Assembly (NCBI GenBank): GCA_038237805.1
Contig: JBBRYI010000007.1
Span: forward strand, 1-64,000
From: JBBQFI01 sp038237805
Lineage (GTDB): Bacteria; Verrucomicrobiota; Verrucomicrobiia; Chthoniobacterales; UBA10450
DNA length: 64,000 bases
Direction of reading: 5' to 3'
The translations under genes were made by a program, and so were the position numbers. How positions within the stretch are numbered: the stretch's first letter is position 1; each line of letters starts with the position of its first letter. Shown piece after piece: positions 60,832 to 64,000 of this stretch. Under the pieces are notes generated by a model. It made no database searches, had not been told where the DNA came from, and was given only the letters and a program-made list of their open reading frames with translations.

Positions 60832-62709
60832 TCAATGTTCGCGTCGCGGTAAATTGAGTTTGTAAAGGTCGATATCAATACGCGCGCCGTCAGCCAGAGC
60901 TAAATTATTTTGTGCTTTGCCGAGCTTCAACGCTCGTTCCGCCGCCGCCACGGCCTCTTTGAATCGGCCGGTTTCTGCATAGGCAGCCGCTAAGGTGCGA
61001 GCAACGGATGGATCCTTTTCTCCAGACAACTCATCAGCTTGTTTCGCCAGTTGGACTGCGCGAAACCCATTTCGGAATCGCGCATCCATGCACGTCGCGA
61101 AAATAAGAGCGAGATTGTGCAGAGTTATGGCGGATCGCGGATCCATCTCCAATGATTTTTCGTAGTGAGCGATTGCGTCGCCTATTGCTCCCTTTTGCAC
61201 AAACGCATTCCCAAGAGCTGTCTCGGCATCGGCGAAACCAGGTCGCAAATTTAGCGCGGTTTCACCATGTGCAATCGAGTCGTCGATCTGACCTTTACGA
61301 AGAAACGCGTTGGCGAGATTGGTATGCGCTCGCGCCAGAGGTAGATTATGACGAGCATGTCCATAACTCGATTGAATGTTTAGTGTTTGCCGGTAATGGG
61401 AGATGGCGCCGTCGACCTGTCCGCGTTGTTCAAGGAGCACGCCGAGATTATTGTGAGCTACGTAGTTATCGGGCGTCACGGCGAGCGTGTGGTTCCAAAG
61501 TGATTCGCTATCCCGCCAATACGGAAGTTGCGCGCGCGCCTTCCAACTTAAAGCGCCGAGTACGATTGTTCCGGTGATTCCCAAAAGCTCGCGCCGGTAC
61601 TGCCAGGAATTCGATAAGTCGGCGATGGCCCACGTTACCGCTAAGTACAATCCAATTTGTGATAAATATGTGTAGCGGTCGGCGTGCCCCTGCATGCCGA
61701 TTTGTAACACGCCGATCACTGGCACGAGCATTCCCAGATACCAGAACCAGCCGACGATAAAATAAGGCCGCGTGCGGCGAAGAACGATTGCCGCGCCTGT
61801 GATCGCGATCGCAAACACGATCGCGAGAATAATCTGCCAAAGTGGCAACCCATTCTCGGGATACGGATAAAAAGCCGCGAGACGCGCTGGCCAGAACATT
61901 TGCCAGATGTAAGTGAGATAACTGACAAGCGCGTTATTGATTCGCCATGAAAGGGGGAAAGGCTCCATTTCGCCGCTGGGGCCACCTTGTGCGAGGATCG
62001 TTGCTACGCATGAAGCAGCGGAAAGCGCGAGCAGTGGAATTTTTTCAAGGACCAACTTTCGCAACGTCCGAAAACCGCCAATTCGTTGCAGCGGCCAGTA
62101 ATCAAGCAACAAGAGTAACAGCGGTAGAGTTACCAACATCGGCTTGGACATGAGGCCGCAGGCAAATAAGACCGCAACTGTCGCATAGCGAGCGAGAGAC
62201 TGTTTGCGGACGTAGCGCAAGTACACTGCGAGCGTCAGCATAAAAAACACTCCACTTAACACGTCTTTGCGTTCGGCGATCCACGCAACCGATTCGACAC
62301 GCAGGGGATGAATCGCGAACACGGCCGCCACAAAAGCGCTGCTCCAAAGCGCGCCGGTCATTTCTTCGAGAACGAGAAATAACAAAATCACTGCGACGCT
62401 GTGCAGCAGGACATTGTTGAAATGGTGGCCGCCGGCTTTGAGCCCGAAAAGCTGGCAATCCAACATGTGCGATATCGTCGTGAGCGGATGCCAGTTCCGC
62501 GCGTGACTGTGTGTGAATGCCCACGCGATTCCCGAAAGCGTGATGCCGCTCGTTATGACCGGTTTTCCATAGACGTACTTGTCGTCGTCGTAATTAACGA
62601 AGTCGTGTTGAAGCGTCGCACCAAAAACCAGCCATGTGATCGTAGCGAGATATATGCAAACGACAACTCTCTCTCCGAGATTTCGCTTTGTTGTCCTGTT
62701 CTCATTCAT
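60832..62709 (-). CDS. TMTC-like GT-C membrane protein with C-terminal TPR repeats (copy 1)
   Basis: 625 residues. About 10-11 helices occupy residues 15-385. Conserved features of this family are the acidic loop FVNYDDDKYVYGKPVI after helix 1, then HARNWHPLTTISHMLDCQLF, GGHHFNNVLLHSVAVIL and AIHPLRVESVAWIAERKDVL. Residues about 410-600 hold at least four TPR units (NLGVLLEQRGQVDGAISHYR, NLANAFLRKGQIDDSIAHGE, ALGNAFVQKGAIGDAIAHYE). Eukaryotic TMTC proteins are lumenal O-mannosyltransferases; bacterial homologs are presumed to glycosylate exported proteins or lipids. A tandem paralog starts 38 bases away. Confidence 0.85.
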   Translation of the reverse strand: MNENRTTKRNLGERVVVCIYLATITWLVFGATLQHDFVNYDDDKYVYGKPVITSGITLSGIAWAFTHSHARNWHPLTTISHMLDCQLFGLKAGGHHFNNVLLHSVAVILLFLVLEEMTGALWSSAFVAAVFAIHPLRVESVAWIAERKDVLSGVFFMLTLAVYLRYVRKQSLARYATVAVLFACGLMSKPMLVTLPLLLLLLDYWPLQRIGGFRTLRKLVLEKIPLLALSAASCVATILAQGGPSGEMEPFPLSWRINNALVSYLTYIWQMFWPARLAAFYPYPENGLPLWQIILAIVFAIAITGAAIVLRRTRPYFIVGWFWYLGMLVPVIGVLQIGMQGHADRYTYLSQIGLYLAVTWAIADLSNSWQYRRELLGITGTIVLGALSWKARAQLPYWRDSESLWNHTLAVTPDNYVAHNNLGVLLEQRGQVDGAISHYRQTLNIQSSYGHARHNLPLARAHTNLANAFLRKGQIDDSIAHGETALNLRPGFADAETALGNAFVQKGAIGDAIAHYEKSLEMDPRSAITLHNLALIFATCMDARFRNGFRAVQLAKQADELSGEKDPSVARTLAAAYAETGRFKEAVAAAERALKLGKAQNNLALADGARIDIDLYKLNLPRREH

Positions 62710-62747
62710 CCGAAATTCAGCGAGACATTATTGCGACAGTTCGCAGT

Positions 62748-64000
62748 TCAAGGTCGCGATTCGTTAGGTGTGTCCCGTGGCGGCAGCTTTACCCGGTAAA
62801 GATCAATATCAAAACGGAGATCATTTGCCAAAGCTGCGTCGCCTTGCGCGATACTGAGTTTTAATGCTCGCTCTGCCGCATCAATGGCTTTGTTGAACTC
62901 ACCAAATTCTGCGTAGGCGGCGGCTAACGTGCGGACGAATACAGGATTCTTTCTTCCAGAGAACTGGTCGGCTTGTTCGGCCAATAGAATCGCGCGAGAA
63001 CCATTTCGAAATCGCGCATCATGAGAGGTCGCGAAAATCTGCGCGAGGTTATTTAGAGCCGGCGCTGATGCGGGAGCAGTTTGCAACGCTTGTTCATAAT
63101 GAACGATTGCTTGTTCCACGAATCCTTTTTGCAGAAGAGCGTTGCCGAGGTTGGTGTGTGCATCGGCGTAGGCCGGTCGCAACTTCAGCGCCGCTTCACA
63201 CTCCGCGATAGCTTCGTCGATCTGGCCCTTTCGTAGAAGAACGCTACCAAGATTGCTGTGGGTACGAGCGAGGCCCAGGTAGTGACGAGCCTGTCCCGAA
63301 TTTGATCGGATGGTTAGCGCTTGCCGATAGTGCGAAATCGCCTCATCCAGTTGACCACGCCGCTGAAGAAGAACGGCGAGGTTATTATGCGCGACGTGGT
63401 TATTGGCGGTCACCGCGAGCGCATTACGCCAGAGGGTTTCACTATCGCGCCAGTTCGGCATTTGCGACTGGGCGCTGCGGGTCAGTGCGACGAGCACGAT
63501 CCCTGCGCCAAGGGCGAGGAGCGAGCGACGATAACGCAAGGAACCTAACAAATCGCTAATGCCCCACGTTAGCAGCAAGTACAATCCTATTTGCGGCAAG
63601 TAGGTGTAGCGGTCAGCGTGTCCTTGCATTCCGATTTGCAACACTCCGATTACCGGCAGGAGCATTCCCAGATACCAGAGCCAACCGACGATGAAATAAG
63701 GTCGGGTGCGGCGAAGAACGAAAGCCACGCCGGTGATTGTGGCCAGGAGCGCTGCTGCGAGGATAATCGCCGAGACTGGCAAACGGTTTTCAGGATGAGG
63801 ATAAAAAGCCGCAAGGTGAGCGGGCCAGAACATCTGCGCGATGTAAACCAGGTAGGTGACGACAGCGTTTGTCATCCGCCATGTCAAAGGGAATGGCTCC
63901 ATTTCACCAGTAGGCCCGCCCTGCGCAAGAATCGTCGCCACAGAAGAGGCAGCGGAGAGCGCGAGCAGCGGAATTTTTTCCAGCGCCAGCTTTCGCAGCG
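62748..64000 (-). CDS. TMTC-like GT-C membrane protein with TPR repeats (copy 2, 5' end off the window)
   Basis: The C-terminal 416 residues are visible; the frame continues past base 64000 (ending LALEKIPLLALSAASSVATI just inside), so the start is outside. It aligns along its visible length with copy 1: AQGGPTGEMEPFPLTWRMTN, AFYPHPENRLPVSAIILAAA and NLAVLLQRRGQLDEAISHYR, with the same TPR spacing. The loops of the membrane part are as similar as the TPRs, pointing to a fairly recent tandem duplication. The octamer at 62761 lies in the last codons. Confidence 0.85.
   Translation of the reverse strand, partial: LRKLALEKIPLLALSAASSVATILAQGGPTGEMEPFPLTWRMTNAVVTYLVYIAQMFWPAHLAAFYPHPENRLPVSAIILAAALLATITGVAFVLRRTRPYFIVGWLWYLGMLLPVIGVLQIGMQGHADRYTYLPQIGLYLLLTWGISDLLGSLRYRRSLLALGAGIVLVALTRSAQSQMPNWRDSETLWRNALAVTANNHVAHNNLAVLLQRRGQLDEAISHYRQALTIRSNSGQARHYLGLARTHSNLGSVLLRKGQIDEAIAECEAALKLRPAYADAHTNLGNALLQKGFVEQAIVHYEQALQTAPASAPALNNLAQIFATSHDARFRNGSRAILLAEQADQFSGRKNPVFVRTLAAAYAEFGEFNKAIDAAERALKLSIAQGDAALANDLRFDIDLYRVKLPPRDTPNESRP

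Overview
This 64 kb window is chromosomal DNA of moderately high GC content, densely packed with genes. It most likely comes from a soil Verrucomicrobiota (Chthoniobacterales/Spartobacteria-like) bacterium. The assignment is inferred from a combination of traits: a DUF1800/DUF1501 pair, PEP-CTERM-type secreted proteins, a tiny PUR-alpha-fold protein, tandem TMTC-like membrane/TPR proteins, and intergenic GTAGCGGC-type palindromes. No rRNA gene is present to settle it.

Layout. 1-8.4 kb: a slipin/NfeD membrane-quality pair, glycine decarboxylase gcvP, threonine ammonia-lyase, a PAS hybrid histidine kinase and a small exported protein, all on the minus strand. 8.6-35.2 kb: one large exopolysaccharide/glycan locus. 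It begins with an outer-membrane barrel, a Wza-type export protein, a Wzc-type tyrosine-kinase co-polymerase and a Wzx-type flippase. These are followed by a nearly unbroken chain of translationally coupled glycosyltransferases (GT2, GT4, GT47 exostosin-like and GT-C types), two beta-helix acyltransferases and a Wzy candidate. It closes with a divergent pair: the initiating sugar-phosphate transferase and a Wzy/O-antigen-ligase protein fused to TPR repeats. 35.2-43.8 kb: a PEP-CTERM-like protein, pyruvate phosphate dikinase, a 70-residue PUR protein, RNase R, folP, the diadenylate cyclase cdaA with a minimal YbbR/CdaR partner, and an SprT-like metalloprotease. 44-50.4 kb: rodA, scpA, an SDR epimerase, a small protein, an ABC ATPase, dxs and xseB. 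50.4-60.7 kb: the DUF1800/DUF1501 pair, a methyltransferase, a degenerate receiver protein, gcvH-gcvT, a rhomboid-like protein lacking the catalytic serine motif, hemQ, tRNA-Ser(GGA), a TPR protein with a broken 5' end, and a canonical PEP-CTERM protein with a strong terminator. 60.8-64 kb: two tandem TMTC-like membrane/TPR paralogs, the second cut by the window edge.

The main discovery candidate is not a gene. The octamer CCTAACGA/TCGTTAGG (consensus GCCTAACGAGT) occurs at least 42 times by eye, against about 2 expected. The two orientations are almost equal (22 versus 20). Copies lie mostly inside genes and use every reading frame that avoids a stop, encoding Pro-Asn-Glu, Leu-Thr-Ser, Ser-Leu-Gly or Val-Arg. 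This points to selection or drive on DNA rather than protein. Its density (one per about 1.5 kb) and lack of strand bias resemble the DNA uptake sequences of Neisseriaceae and Pasteurellaceae. That interpretation is inference.

Other points worth a look: palindromic intergenic repeats with compensated stems, a 31-bp inverted repeat in the glycan locus, a cdaA/ybbR overlap in two frames, and a probable frameshift at a T7 run.
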